Shown here in pieces: positions 25,601 through 36,860 of a stretch of 64,000 nucleotides of DNA. The notes beneath the pieces are model-generated. The model saw nothing but the letters and a program-made list of their open reading frames with translations. It made no database searches and had not been told where the DNA came from. The stretch lies in NCBI RefSeq assembly GCF_932294415.1, contig NC_065538.1, positions 41,236,843-41,300,842 of the forward strand. The letters run 5' to 3'. This DNA is from Quercus robur (Eukaryota; Streptophyta; Magnoliopsida; Fagales; Fagaceae). Each line of letters opens with the position of its first letter. Within the stretch, counting starts at the first letter, position 1. Made by a program: the position numbers and the translations under genes.

Positions 25601-26430
25601 TAGCCTTCAACCCATCAACATACCAGACATCTTCAAAAACTGGCAACCTTGGAATGTCCATAGTTCCAATGCCTCTAATCACAGATTTTCTTCCATCTCC
25701 AAACATGACTATCCCAATCTTTCCTTCAAAGAGTGTCTTTAAAGCTTTATTTCCTGTCATATGCTTGGAATAACCACTATCCAAATACCAAAGACAAGAA
25801 TCATGTGCCTTTAAGGCGATTAAAGCAGTATAACACACATAATTATCATCACATGTAATTATACTAAGATACTCAAGGAAAGACTTAAAAAAAGCAACAA
25901 AAGATACAAACCAAAAGTAGACAAGATGGAACATTACAGAAGAAGGAACTAAGTTTGTGGAATGAGTTTTAGGCATAGAGATGCTTTCTATAAAACCTAA
26001 ACCAGTTTTTTCTGAAGGAGACTTTTGAACACTTAGCATGTGATCAAGTTTGGAACTAGCAGACCTATTTGTTTGATCTCTAGCAACAGATAATTCAAGT
26101 TCCAAATTCTTAACTTTATCAAGCAAAAACATGTTCTCAGTCTTCACATTATTTAACAATTCATAAGCATCAAACAATTTCAAAAGCAAAATTTTCTTGT
26201 CAAGTTCAAGAGTTGCAATTTTCTTTAAGCCTAAATAAACACTCATAGCATCCTTTGCAGCGACTTTGCAAAGATTATTGTAGACTTCTTACAAATCTGC
26301 ATCCTCAAAGAGTTCCCCATCAGAAGGAATCTCTTCAACAGCAACACTTTCATCAACTTCAGCAGTAGCTGTGAAAGCAATGAAGTTTCCATCCTCTTCA
26401 CTACTAGACTCATTGTCAGAAACTTCATCA
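22684..26430 (-). pseudogene. copia pol (protease-integrase-RT-RNase H)
   Basis: The 26246-23724 frame is open for 840 residues. It has protease LDSGYSKHMTG (about 25760), integrase zinc region WHQQLGH and CGPCQMGK (about 25290-25420), integrase core with HIDLMGPT, RSDHGKEF and ERKNR (about 24920-25220), and RT from KWIFKNKSDE (about 24040). After a TAA at about 23724 the RT continues with RAWYD; its catalytic box reads YVDE instead of YVDD (about 23605). RNase H follows with further stops and ends near 22684 (TKHIEIRYHFIRDLV). The domain order is copia. The RT change and the stops make it inactive. Confidence 0.9.
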
Positions 26431-26433
26431 CCA

Positions 26434-27672
26434 CTAAGGGTTATAGCCATAGTCTTTACCCTTAGACCTCAAGAATGTAGGGTATTCTGATTTCACATGA
26501 CCATACCTTTGACATCCAAAACATTGTTGACCCATAGAATTATTAGGGGTTTGACCTACTTTCTCTCTAGGGTTTTCAGTATTATTCACCTTAGTGAGAT
26601 CATTCCTTCTAAATTTTCTAGGTTCAACATTTTTTTTACCTTTTGCCCTTCTGTTATTGTTCTTAAAAAAATTTCTAAAATTCTTGGTAAGGTAAGCAAT
26701 CTTTGTAGTAGAGAGTTCATCATCAAATCCATTCACATTAACATCATCAACAGACTTAAGAGCCATTGATTTGGATTTGCTTGTCTTAGGTAGGTCCAAC
26801 TCATAAGACTGAAGAGATCATACAAGTTCATCAACAGGGATGGAGTCCACATCCTTACTTTCAGTAATGACAGTCACTTTGGGTCTAAAATTCTCAGTCA
26901 AGGATCTAAGAATCTTCCTAACAATTTTAGATTGATCATAGATTTTACCCAGATTATAAGCAAAGTTAACAATATCATTTAATTTCGTATAGAATTCATC
27001 AAAACATTCATCATCAGACATTCTAATACTTTCAAATCTAGAAGTTAACTGCTGTAGTTTGTTAATCTTAACTGCCTTTGTGCCTTTATGCACAGTTTGG
27101 AGAATATTCCAAGCAGTATAAGCAACCTTAACATTAGAGATTCTCTTGAATTCCTCCATAGAAACAACATTAAAAATAGCACTCATGGCAATTTTAGATT
27201 GATCATAGATTTTACCCAGATTATAAGCAGAGTTAACAATATCATTCAATTTAGTATAGAATTCATCAAAACATTCATCATCAGACATTTTAATACTTTC
27301 AAATCTAGAAGTTAACTGCTGCAGTTTGTTAATCTTAACTGCCTTTGTGCCTTCATGCATAGTTTGGAGAATATTCCAAGTAGTATGAGCAACCTCAACA
27401 TTAGAGATTCTCTTGAATTCCTCCATAGAAACAACATTAAAAATAGCACTCATGGCTTTGTTATTAAAAGTGGCTACTTCTTTCTGAGAAGTTTGCCACT
27501 CATTAACTGGACCAGTAGGCTTCTCCCATCTGTATTCAACGGAGTTCCAAACTCGCTCATCAATAGATTTTAGGAATGCTTTCATCTTTACTTTCCAGTA
27601 AGCATAGTTGTTCCAATCAAAGTGAGGTGGGATCACAAGAGAGTGTCCATGTTCCATGACAACAGGGGTCAA
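26434..27672 (-). pseudogene. copia gag with internal duplication
   Basis: The gag frame starts about 40 bp after the primer binding site (MTPVVMEHG..., ATG at 27672) and holds a UBN2-type gag domain (YWKVKMKAFL, WNILQT, RFESIKMSDDE). A block of 89 codons is tandemly duplicated (about 26921-27187 and 27188-27454). A TGA at about 26817 separates it from the zinc-knuckle part (26799-26434). There the knuckle reads CFGCQRYGHVKSEY: the last cysteine of CX2CX4HX4C is replaced by tyrosine. The copy is defective. Confidence 0.85.
26921..27454 (-). repeat. 267-bp tandem duplication in gag
   Basis: Two adjacent copies offset by exactly 267 bases (89 codons), for example ATTGATCATA at 26931 and 27198. 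The reading frame is kept. A few substitutions separate the copies. Confidence 0.92.
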
Positions 27673-27713
27673 GGATCAACTCTTAGATCAAAGAATCTAA
27701 ACACTAGAGCTTA

Positions 27714-27728
27714 CCCGCTCTGATACCA
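27714..27728 (-). promoter_or_regulatory. primer binding site of copia element
   Basis: On the minus strand TGGTATCAGAGCGGG lies 2 bases inside the 5' LTR. It is the standard initiator tRNA-Met complement of plant copia elements. Confidence 0.92.
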
Positions 27729-27730
27729 CT

Positions 27731-28565
27731 TTTACATTTTTAGACCGCTTAAAACACAACCATATTAACCTAGTTAATTAGCCAAGTGATTACTTAGTCA
27801 AATTATTCAAATCTAGGTTAATACAAATATATCATATCATTATAAAGTGCGGAAAATAAATAACACAACGATATGATAACCCAGGAAAACCAAACCGGTA
27901 AAAAACTTGGGGATGATTTAACCTAACTATCCTTAAGGTAAAACAGATCCACTATCAAAGAATTGAAGTTTACACAATAGCAACTTAGACCACTAATATC
28001 CTATTGCTACCTCGAGTAGGAAACTTACTACCACAACCAAGTGACAGCTTTGAGTTCACGGACTACTTCTTTCTTGGATTCACAGCAAGCACAAGCACTC
28101 CCGCTTGTGTATCTTTAAGCTCTTTATGCAGAAACCGAAACGATCACCAAGCTCTTGACATCAATCTTGAGATTAGAAACCCTAAATATGTGTAAAGGCA
28201 AATACCTCTAAATCTCACAAGAGATTCATACATACAACATAAACAACCACTGTAAAATGTGGCTAGAGTTTTTCCTTTTATATTTAAGACAAAACATAAA
28301 ACCCTACATGTCAAACGGGCTTGGGCTAAGTTGGAAAATTCTGCAGAAAAACAATCTGCACGAGCTTCGATCGATCGAGTCTAATTCTCGATCGATCAAG
28401 CTAGACAAATTTACACAGTAAATCATGCAGTACACTCGATTCCAACTTTATATATAAATATACTTTGAGCAAGTCTAAAACAAGACTAAACGTTTTGATC
28501 ATGGTTTGCCAACATTACAAAATGAAGTTCTAATACATTTAAACCTAAAGTTTTAGAACCCAACA
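27731..28565 (-). repeat. 5' LTR of copia element
   Basis: Pairs with 18186-19021. On the minus strand it starts TGTTGGGTTCTAAAAC. The expected terminal CA at its inner end is mutated (TT in plus orientation at 27731-27732). It contains a TCGATCGATCGAG palindrome near 28366-28378. The ATGTA target duplication follows at 28566-28570. Confidence 0.9.
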
Positions 28566-28859
28566 ATGTAGATTATAAAAGGATTTTTTGTGTGTCTGTG
28601 TGTCTTTTTATCATTATTTTCTAAATTTATTTATTTTTTTTTATTTTTTATTTTTTTTGTCTTTAGATAGGATTGAGATTTGAGAGTCAAAGCAAGTTAT
28701 TTCAATTTTTTTTGTAATTTTACTTTACTTGCAAATTTGCAATTGAGAAAGATATACAAAAAAAAAGAAAGGCACAAGAACGAGAGAGGAAGTCATATCG
28801 ATAAAAGTTCAATTAAAATAGATCATCAAAGATTTATGAATTCAAATACTTAATGTGGC

Positions 28860-29319
28860 GTTTAGAGTTAGTCATTTAAGCTTTTAGGAACTCACCTTTG
28901 AAAACCGACTTGCAAGGGGAGGGTATCCAAGAACTTATAAACACATAGTTAAACTTATATTTAATCCATGTGGGACACTAGGATCATAACATATCACCAC
29001 GCTCCGTAGCCAACATCCACGATGGCTCACTCTAGTAACACTGAGCCAATGGTAGCCCTTTCTATTTTGGTGGCTCCATTCACCTATTAGTTATTTTAAT
29101 CTAGCCTTTAGGTCGCCCCATTGGGGATCTAACCACAAAGTCATAACTTATTTGATCTCATACTTAATGAGCTACACCAAATTACTCGGAATGGTGGTTG
29201 GCTTTGATGTCAAATGTTAGGAATTCATGAGTAGAACTCACCATTGAAAACCAGTTTGCAAGGAGAGGGTGCCAAGAGCTTATAAACATATGGTTAAGCT
29301 TATACTTAATATATGTAGG
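28860..29319 (+). repeat. diverged direct repeat pair
   Basis: About 115 bp at 28880-28995 (GAAAACCGACTTGCAAGG...GTGGGACACTAGGATC) recur at 29225-29319 and continue at 31015-31040. The second copy is split by the solo LTR 29320-31014. No coding content. Confidence 0.75.
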
Positions 29320-31014
29320 TGTGGACACAACAGGGGAGTCGCCACCTAGCTTTTGCGATGGTCTAGGAACCATATATATAGTGTCCTCTCAAGGAAGGAT
29401 CTTTTGATCTTACTACCAGAGATATGGGTTCAGAGTTAAGGTACAGTCTTGGGAAGGTGTTAAGCACCCAGAATTGCTCAACTCTAAGGTTGGCTTCCCT
29501 TCATTATGTCTTATGTCTTAACCCTATTAAAGGCATACTCAACATTGCATCTATACTCACACTCACACTAGATTATATCTAATCACACAACATGACATCA
29601 ATCATCCCTAACCATACATTTATCATGGCAATCAAAAAAAGCCTAACATTCATCTAATCATGGCACATCATCACATCACAAAACCCTAGCATACATCTAA
29701 CATGGCATTTCCTATCATATTACATCATCTAAGGCAGCAACAAAACAAGGCAAAGACACAAGCATGAAAGATTCAAGCAAACATGTGATTAAGCACAACT
29801 CATCAAACAAGCATGTTCAAATCCATTATTAAGCAAAATCATATTCAAATATGCATGCTCATGTGAATGCATGACTTACCTTACTTACCTTGCAACAACT
29901 CAGCACCTATGGCATTATGCATGGACATGTGAATGCGTGTTCATAGCATTTGACAAAGAAAAGAAAGCAAACCCTAATCTAAGCATGTGAAAGGCAAACA
30001 AACAAACATGTGAAACAAAAACTCGAGCTATATACATTTGAAGAGAAGAACAAAACAGAAGCTTAACACATGGAACAAACAGAGAAAACAAAACAAAACA
30101 TAAATTAAGGTTTATAGACAACGGCTTGCGTATGCATATAGAAGCCTACGTGCGTAGGATTTGACCTGCGTACGCAGGGTTGCTCAAAAACCCTAACCCA
30201 AAAAACAACAAACACAAAAACAGGGCAAAGCTTAAAACTATAAATCTAACACCCTAACATTCTTTAAAACAGAAACAAGGCTAAACCTAGGCTAAACAAA
30301 CATGTTATAATACAAACAACATAAAGAAAAAAAAAAGATTAAAACACATATTAAAGACAGAAAAGAAAGAAAAGTTTGAAATATATACCTCAAAGCAAAA
30401 AGCTCCTAGGCTTGATTTTTGATCGTTCTCCTTATTCAAATCTATTCACAAATCAATAAACGTGTGATTAGTAATCTTAAAATTTAAAGATCAACGCCAA
30501 AAAAGACTCTAAACAAATAAAATTGACTTGATGAAGTTTTGTGAAAAATTTCCTCTTTGATTCACTATTTCTAGTGAATCTTAATGTTTCCCCGTGAGAT
30601 TTTTGTGTGTTTTGAAAATGTATCATGTATGACTATTTATATTGTGAAAATGGGGGTTTGGAACGGCTCCCAGACGATGTGGGATTCATTTCAAACCTCA
30701 ACATTAATACAGAAAACTTACCTTTCTTATACTTCTGAAACCCTACCTGCGTGCGCAGGCTTGCGCTTGCGTACGTTGGCTTTAAGGCTGCGTACGCAGG
30801 TTCATGCCTGCATACATAGGCCTAGGGTTTCTTTTGGCATTTATTTTCCAAAAATAGATTTTTTGCTCGTTAAAAAGTTATATTTTCCATTTTAACATCT
30901 CTCAAGTAAATTTGTAATCTGATTGGGCCCTAAACCAACCTTGGCTCTTAGAATTTCGACATCATTGGGGAACGAGGGCCTAAGTCGTAAGGGGTATAAA
31001 ATGCAGTGTCTACA
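29320..31014 (+). mobile_element. solo LTR, Ty3/gypsy Tat/Ogre-like
   Basis: Begins TGTGGACACAAC and ends GTGTCTACA, flanked by GTAGG (29315-29319) and GTGGG (31015-31019), a 5-bp duplication with one mismatch. The intact repeat copy at 28975 shows the uninterrupted site. The opening (GGGGAGTCGCCACCTAG, AGGAACCATATA, TTACTACCAGAGATATGG) resembles LTRs of Tat/Ogre-type gypsy elements. No internal gag or pol is present, so it is a solo LTR. It holds several GCGTACGC-type palindromes. The superfamily assignment is from memory of such LTRs. Confidence 0.75.
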
Positions 31015-31067
31015 GTGGGACACTAGGAACATAACATAAGCCCTTTTAGTCCCCAAATTTTTTTTTT

Positions 31068-31887
31068 TATTTGATAAGTATTCCCCAAATATTATAATAA
31101 ATAGTAAGCATTTTTTTAACTAATTATCTTATCATAATTTCCTATTATGTTGAAGAAATAGAGTCCAAATCTTCTGTCCCACCTTATATGCTCCACTCTA
31201 CACTCCACTAAGTCAATCTTTAGGGCTCAACTCACGTTCCAAACCCAAAAAACAAAAAACAAAAAATCACAGGACCACCATCAAAATACCCAACCACAAC
31301 CAAATTTCACCACCATGGCTACCTTGAGAAGATGATGATGGTGAATCTTGACAGCAAAGAATAGAGCTTGCAAGCCTTCATGATAAAGCCAATGCTCTGA
31401 TTTTTTATTCTTTCTCACAAACCCATATGAGATTGTTCCTCTCACACAAAATCCAAATCCATTGTACATATTTGACTAAGGGTTTCAGGGGCTCCTTTGC
31501 TTTCTATCCATTATTTAGATGTATAAAAGAGAAAAGTTAACTAATGGGGGCTAGCATCTCTGTGAGTTTGAGTTTTTCTTTTGTTTTTATTTTTTATTTT
31601 TTATGGGTTTTGGGCCAAGAAGACAACCGTGGGTATATGAGTTGTTTCAATGAATGGATTGGGGTTGTCATCTTCTCCAACACTAGCGTTGGTGTTGGAA
31701 TGTTGTAGGGGCTAAGAATTTTTTTTATGCACCACCATGGGTGGTGATTTTGTGAATTTTTTTTGGGGTGTACCAAAATAGGGGTTGTGGCTAACGAGAT
31801 TCATTGTTCTCATCTTCTCTAGGTAGCCAAGGTGGTGGAATCTGGTTGTGGCTGGGTATTTTGATGTGATCCTGTGGGTTTTTTTTA

Positions 31888-31919
<32 letters not shown>

Positions 31920-32165
31920 GAGATTGACTATGTTAAGTCTTCTGATTGTGTTTAACAACCTTCTATCATGTGGCTTGATATGTTTGATGGAGTATATAGT
32001 GGAGCATATAAATTTGGTGGTTTGATATGTTTGGTTTATGAATTGTAATACTTAATGTGACGTAGTCATTTAAGCCCATTTATTCCCCAAATATTATAAT
32101 AAATAGTAAGCATTTTTTACACTAATTATCTTATCATAATTTCCTAGTATGTCGATGAAATATGC
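31068..32165 (+). repeat. 80-bp direct repeats flanking 0.9 kb
   Basis: A segment beginning TTCCCCAAATATTATAATAAA occurs at about 31080-31160 and again at about 32090-32165. The DNA between has ends that are weakly inverted (TTATATGCTCCACTCTACACTCC at 31181 against 31990-32015 on the other strand). No coding domain. It could be a decayed insertion; the type is unknown. Confidence 0.5.
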
Positions 32166-32685
32166 ATTTTAATATAATAATGTTAAAAAAGAGGGTAAAG
32201 TATCTTTAAGGATTAGTATTCATGCTGATTTTGAAAATTACCAAGTACTTATGCCATTCAAAACTGTAGGACTACAAAATAGATACATTTTGTAAAACAT
32301 TTTAGTTTTAAGGTACAATACAAAACACCCCCTTGTAGTTTGTGAGTATTTAGATTTTACACTATAAAATTTCAGAATTTTGATTTTATACCTAAAATTA
32401 TATACCGTTTGCATAAACAACCTCTCCATTTGTTTTTTGCTAATGTTTTCATTAAGTGACATATCAGCTTGCCATGTATGCTGATTTTTCCAATAAAAAT
32501 ATGACAAACGTATAATACTATCCCAAGTAATTAACTAACTTAAAAATTATTTAAAAATATTAAAATAATTCTTTAAAATTTGTTAAAATATTACTTTTTT
32601 TACCATTTTTTGGATGAACATTTGAGCATTCAAAACCCAATCAGTGGAACACAAAAATATCATATCAAAAATTAGACAAAACCAA
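32166..32685. other. non-coding
   Basis: AT-rich, no gene or repeat structure recognised. It ends at the target duplication of the giant element. Confidence 0.45.
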
Positions 32686-32790
32686 GGCCAAAATGGGCAA
32701 ATGCCCTTTTTTCGGAAATTAAACATCTTTGTGCCCTCATTCTGAAACTAAATAGGGAAATGCCCCTCTTTTGTAACTCGATAATCCTAA
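32686..32790 (+). repeat. left terminal inverted repeat of giant element
   Basis: Matches 53171-53275 in inverted orientation. Shared blocks include AAAATGGGCAAAT, GGAAATTAAACAT, CTGAAACTAAATAGGGAA and TGCCCCTCTTTTGTAACTCGA. Confidence 0.88.
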
Positions 32791-33030
32791 AATCGAGTTA
32801 TATGAAATACTCGATACTCCAATGATCGAGTTATACACAGGTTTTTCCCGCATTGCTGGCATTTTTTTTTTTGAATCTCTACATAACTCGATTATTTAAA
32901 AATCGAGTTAGTTATACTGTTATAAACCCTGATTTTGTATTGTCTTTGTGTCAGGTGGAGTGTTTTAATGTAACTCGATTCCTGTAATATCGAGTTATAA
33001 AGTATACTTGATATCCGTAAAGTCGAGTTA
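32774..33030. repeat. TAACTCGAT/ATCGAGTTA cluster, left end
   Basis: About ten copies of the TAACTCGAT motif in alternating orientation, arranged as facing pairs with 8-12 bp between them. Positions include 32775, 32792, 32826, 32884, 32902, 32971, 32990 and 33021. It lies upstream of the ORF at 33612. Confidence 0.85.
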
Positions 33031-33611
33031 TTCTCTTATAATTTCTGCACACCTTCTCCCACTCAGTGTGCCTTGCTCTCTGCTGAACTGAGGACTTTCT
33101 GCTGAACTGAGTTGGAACTCCTCCATAGATCAACAGCGGCTTTCTTCAAACTCAATTGAAATTTGTATCACCTCAGGTAAAAAATTCACATCACAATTTT
33201 AGGGCAATGTTATTTTCATTTGATATTGTACTAAATTTTGATTTTTTAGGTTGAATGAATGTGAAGTAAGTACATTGGTGTGATTTTGGTTATTTGTTGT
33301 AGTAAACGTTGGTGAGAAGATAATGAAATAATTTCTTTACTATAGCAACATTTTGTATTGCACATAATCATCATTGGTCAGACATTTACAACAACATTTA
33401 GTGTTGAAGACAATGTGTAGACATTACCAACAATGTCTATTGTTTATGGTCAAATGTTGGTGTTAGTGTTAGTATTTCATTTTTAGCATGCAATAGTACA
33501 CAATTTTATGAATGTCTTTGCTGTGTACCATTCTATGCACGATTACATTATTTAGCAATAGTTGATACACACTGTTAACTTGATCATTTGGTGTTATTGT
33601 ATTCAGTGTCA

Positions 33612-34061
33612 ATGTCTGGTTCTGGCAACCCACAACTCTATAGGCCTCATGATGTGTTCACTGCTATGGGTCGTTGTTGGGTATTGGAAGATGAGTTCAG
33701 CTATCCAATCAATCCGAATTTGCGAAATAGTGCTTACGTTCACAATACCATGAGACAGGAGTGGGCTTGGTTATTTCGTGAACAACAAATGTTTTATGAT
33801 GAGTTGGTTGGTTTTAAGTTGCCAGTGCCTCGGCGACTCGCATCACAAATGCCCAGAGACGGCATCGACGAACTTTGTAAAGCATTGAACCGCATAAGAG
33901 AAGAAAATAATCGAATGAAGATACGTCTTAATCGATATCGGGCCCAAGTCGAAATTCGAGAGTCAGTGCAGGAAGGGTGGTACGAGCATGCACAGTTCAT
34001 GCAATCACTTCTTGCTGATCCCATTTATCAGTTAGACGTGGAGATGTCAGATGAAGAGTAA
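33612..34061 (+). CDS. small coiled-coil ORF, element-borne (copy 1)
   Basis: 149 residues from MSGSGNPQLY (ATG at 33612); an upstream in-frame ATG at 33588 gives 157, but a CAG acceptor-like site lies between, so the later start is preferred. I do not recognise the family. The middle has PVPRRLASQMPRDG, then a charged helix RIREENNRMKIRLNRYRAQ, and an acidic end DVEMSDEE. The same plan (aromatic start, LPR(D/Q), a conserved K/R-EN helix followed by R-x-R/RF) recurs at 34356-34736 and 37707-38321, so it is one of three paralogues in the giant element. It sits about 580 bp inside the left motif cluster. The frame is intact; no catalytic motif is seen. Confidence 0.55.
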   Translation: MSGSGNPQLYRPHDVFTAMGRCWVLEDEFSYPINPNLRNSAYVHNTMRQEWAWLFREQQMFYDELVGFKLPVPRRLASQMPRDGIDELCKALNRIREENNRMKIRLNRYRAQVEIRESVQEGWYEHAQFMQSLLADPIYQLDVEMSDEE

Positions 34062-34355
34062 TCGTGTCGTGTCGTGGTGTAATTAGATTTTGTTGGAGAA
34101 CTATTTTGCTTAACTATGTGTTATATGTATGGTTGCATTTGTACTATGTAAACCTTATTATTGATTATGAGAAGCATGCACGTTATTCGTAATGTAGATT
34201 ATTCTCACATAAGTCATAAAAGTCAAATATTCTCACACATGATGTTTTTCAATAAGCACGTACGACATAACACAGAAAACATAAAATAACTTACACTAAC
34301 ATTATTAACTTAACCATAGACATAACACACACACACACACACACCACAGTGGCAT

Positions 34356-34736
34356 TCATTCTGATAGGTAGTCCTCGTAGTTGAGGACATTGTTACGTTC
34401 TGCCGGAGTGAGTTGCCTGTTTGTTGCAACGGCTTGCTCCTCCGCCAATTGTAGCATATGATACCTGGACCTACGAAGTATCATAAGATTGTTCTCTTTT
34501 TTTATTTTCGTCACTGCACGCTCGTATTGGTGCATGTTTTGTCGTGGCAGTGTGAGCGAGCTACGCTCGACAAGAGGCGCTCCGATTTGCAGGAGATCAT
34601 TGTGCAGAGCGTTGGACTCGTTCACGCGAAAGTCCCACTCCTGTTGCAATCCGGCATAGTATTCCCTCTCGTCAGAATCTCTTTGCGTTCTATAGTTATT
34701 TGGAAAACGAGGTAGCATCCAATTACGCATTGACAT
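34356..34736 (-). CDS. small coiled-coil ORF, element-borne (copy 2)
   Basis: 126 residues from MSMRNWMLPRF (ATG at 34736). A longer in-frame start at 34835 adds a repetitive YPCKTSTHT-containing stretch that looks like translated leader repeats. Related to copy 1: EWDFRVNESNALHNDLLQ, LTLPRQNMHQYERA, then the helix TKIKKENNLMILRRSRY. The end is acidic (NYEDYLSE). Function unknown. It is convergent with copy 1, with 294 bp between their stop codons. Confidence 0.5.
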   Translation of the reverse strand: MSMRNWMLPRFPNNYRTQRDSDEREYYAGLQQEWDFRVNESNALHNDLLQIGAPLVERSSLTLPRQNMHQYERAVTKIKKENNLMILRRSRYHMLQLAEEQAVATNRQLTPAERNNVLNYEDYLSE

Positions 34737-34899
34737 TGGAAAATGTGACTTTAGATCGGTATGTGTAGAAGTTTTGCAAGGGTAGATGTATGTAAATGGG
34801 ACTTCGGTATGTGTAGATGTTTTGCAAGGGTACATGTAAATGGGACTTTATATAGGGGTTTTGCAAGGGCAAGTATTCAGGTGGATGTGAGTATAAGTA

Positions 34900-36860
34900 T
34901 TCACGTGAATAAAGATGATATGAGTTGACAATATATTGTTCAGTGGCGTCTGTTGGTGCATGTGATTCGTTGAGGTAGCTGTTTCATATGGCTATAGCTT
35001 GTGCTACAGTAGCGGGCTGGTGATGTGTACTGCAAAAGAGGTTGCGTATTTATTCACGTGAAGACTATTTAACATTGATGTGCTTCATCTGACATGATTT
35101 GACGAGACAATGTTGAGCTGTGTTAAATGTATCATAAACTTCTCAGGGATGCTATAGGTACATCCTTTAAAAATGCTGCATTGCAAAAGGATGCATAGCT
35201 GTGTATTGACGTGCGTGTAGGTGATATGACTGGATAGGGTTCAACAGTGCAAAGCTATTGAGCAGCACTACGAACATCAATGTAGCAATAGGACCAATAA
35301 CACTCGAAATTGATGCACAAAATTTTCTGCGTTGCTATTTGTATTGACGTGAGTGTGGATGGGTACTTCTGGTCAGGGTTCAACAATACTGAGCTATCCA
35401 CCGTAGCTACAGTCATTGCTCCCTATGGTGGAATTTGGCAAGTGTGATTGAAGAAAGCTGATAACAACATTAGGTTTTGTAATGGTTGGCAGGATTTCGC
35501 TGAATATCATTCTATCTGTTATGGTTATTTTTTAGTCTTTAGATATGAAGGAAATTCAAGCTTCCATATTGTTATATTTGATAAGACTGCCATTGAGATT
35601 CAATATCCACGTAGGAAGAATTGTAAATTGGAAGATCATCAGGTAAAAATATCAAAAACTTAGATGAAGATGATACAAACATTTCTTCCTTAATGTACAA
35701 ACCCATAAAACATGAAGTCAGAGAAAAGTTTGTTCTTAAAAAATTACAGATTATGTCCAGAGGAAGAGAGAGAGAGCAATCCAAGCAGCCAAAAAATTGA
35801 AGCCTAAAAATCCTTCTTTCATGGGTATCTCGTGGCCACATAATATGGTGAGCCTTTATACATAATGTGATTATGATATTCTCTTAAATATGGCTTGGAA
35901 ACATATATGGGAAGCAAGTATATTATTGAGAAGCAATTTGTCACACATCAATGTCTTGTGCTATTACCCTCCATCAAAACATATTAAGCAATGAGATTCG
36001 GGGAAGGCTGGGTTGCATTTTCGAAAGACAATAATTTAGAAAACGGAGATGTCACTGCCAATGAGGTGATCGAAAGGACTCCTGTTGTGATTAGTGTCTC
36101 AATATTTCACTTGGTTGACCATCAGAGTTTGGACAAGGATAACCTATTTAAAATTTAAACTAGTGATGTTTATGCTTATATTTAATTAGGGACTTTGATC
36201 ACTACTATGGTTTATTTCTCTGACCAGTTTGGTATGTCTTGTTCAAAACTATTCAGAATTCCTGTGCTTCATCTGACATGACTTGTTGAGACAGTACTGA
36301 GCTGTGTTCAATGTATCATAAACTTTTCAGCCATGCTCTGCATCCTTGAAAACGGTGCATTGCAAAAGAAGGCATATCTGTGTATTGACTGGACAGGGTT
36401 GAACAGTGCGAAGCTGTTAAGCAGCACATGTAGCACTACGAACAACATCTGTGTACCAATGGTGGACAGCTCACACCCAAAATTGATGCATAGCCAATTT
36501 AGGGATGCTCTGCCTCTTCGAAAACGGTGCATTGCAAAGGGTTGCACATATGTGTATTCACGTGAGTGGGGATGGGTACATGTGGTCAGGGTTCAATAGT
36601 TTCGAGATGTTGAGTATCACATGCAGAACTACATCAATCAAGTGTAGCAATGATGGACAGCTTACCCCCAAAAATTTGCTTACACTTTTGAAGGGTCCTC
36701 TGCATCCTTGAAAATAGTGCATTGCAAAATGTTGCATATTTGTTTATTCACGTGAGCATGGATGATATGACTGGACAGGGTTCAATAGTGTCGAGTTGTT
36801 GAGCAGCACATGCAGAACTGCGAACATGACTTCGCCGAACAGTGCCGAGCTGTGTTAGCC
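34900..36860 (+). repeat. degenerate 170-190 bp repeats
   Basis: Motif GTGCATTGCAAA(A/G) followed by TATTGACGTGAG or TATTCACGTGAG, TGGACAGGGTTCAACAGT and GAGCTGTTGAGCAGCACA recurs at about 35178, 36355, 36527 and 36716, with partial copies near 34940, 35340 and 38560. The B3 pseudogene (35418-36160) interrupts the series. Short ORFs across it are frame accidents. Confidence 0.7.
35418..36160 (+). pseudogene. B3-domain gene fragment (VRN1/REM-like)
   Basis: The first B3 domain remnant reads PYGGIWQV, then a TGA, then ADNNIRFCNGWQDFAEYH and YFLVFRYEGNSSFHIVIFD (35418-35620). A second B3 domain remnant follows: AIQAAKKLKPKNPSFM (about 35775-35825) and FGEGWVAFSKDNNLENGDV to VVISVSIFHLVDH (about 35998-36125), with intron-like sequence between. 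The strand is opposite to the intact B3 gene at 44283-46372. Premature stops and the missing N-terminal exon make it a pseudogene. The match to two-domain REM/VRN1-type B3 proteins is clear. Confidence 0.75.

Larger units (their letters stand above)
18186..28565 (-). mobile_element. complete Ty1/copia element with extra 3' ORF
   Basis: About 10.4 kb in minus orientation. LTRs of about 836 bp (18186-19021 and 27731-28565) flank gag, pol and a third ORF. The target duplication ATGTA is exact on both sides (18181-18185 and 28566-28570). A primer binding site adjoins the 5' LTR and a purine-rich tract adjoins the 3' LTR. The LTRs are clearly similar but differ at many positions, so the insertion is not recent. 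Coding regions carry several stops and a damaged RT active site, so the copy is not autonomous. Confidence 0.93.
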
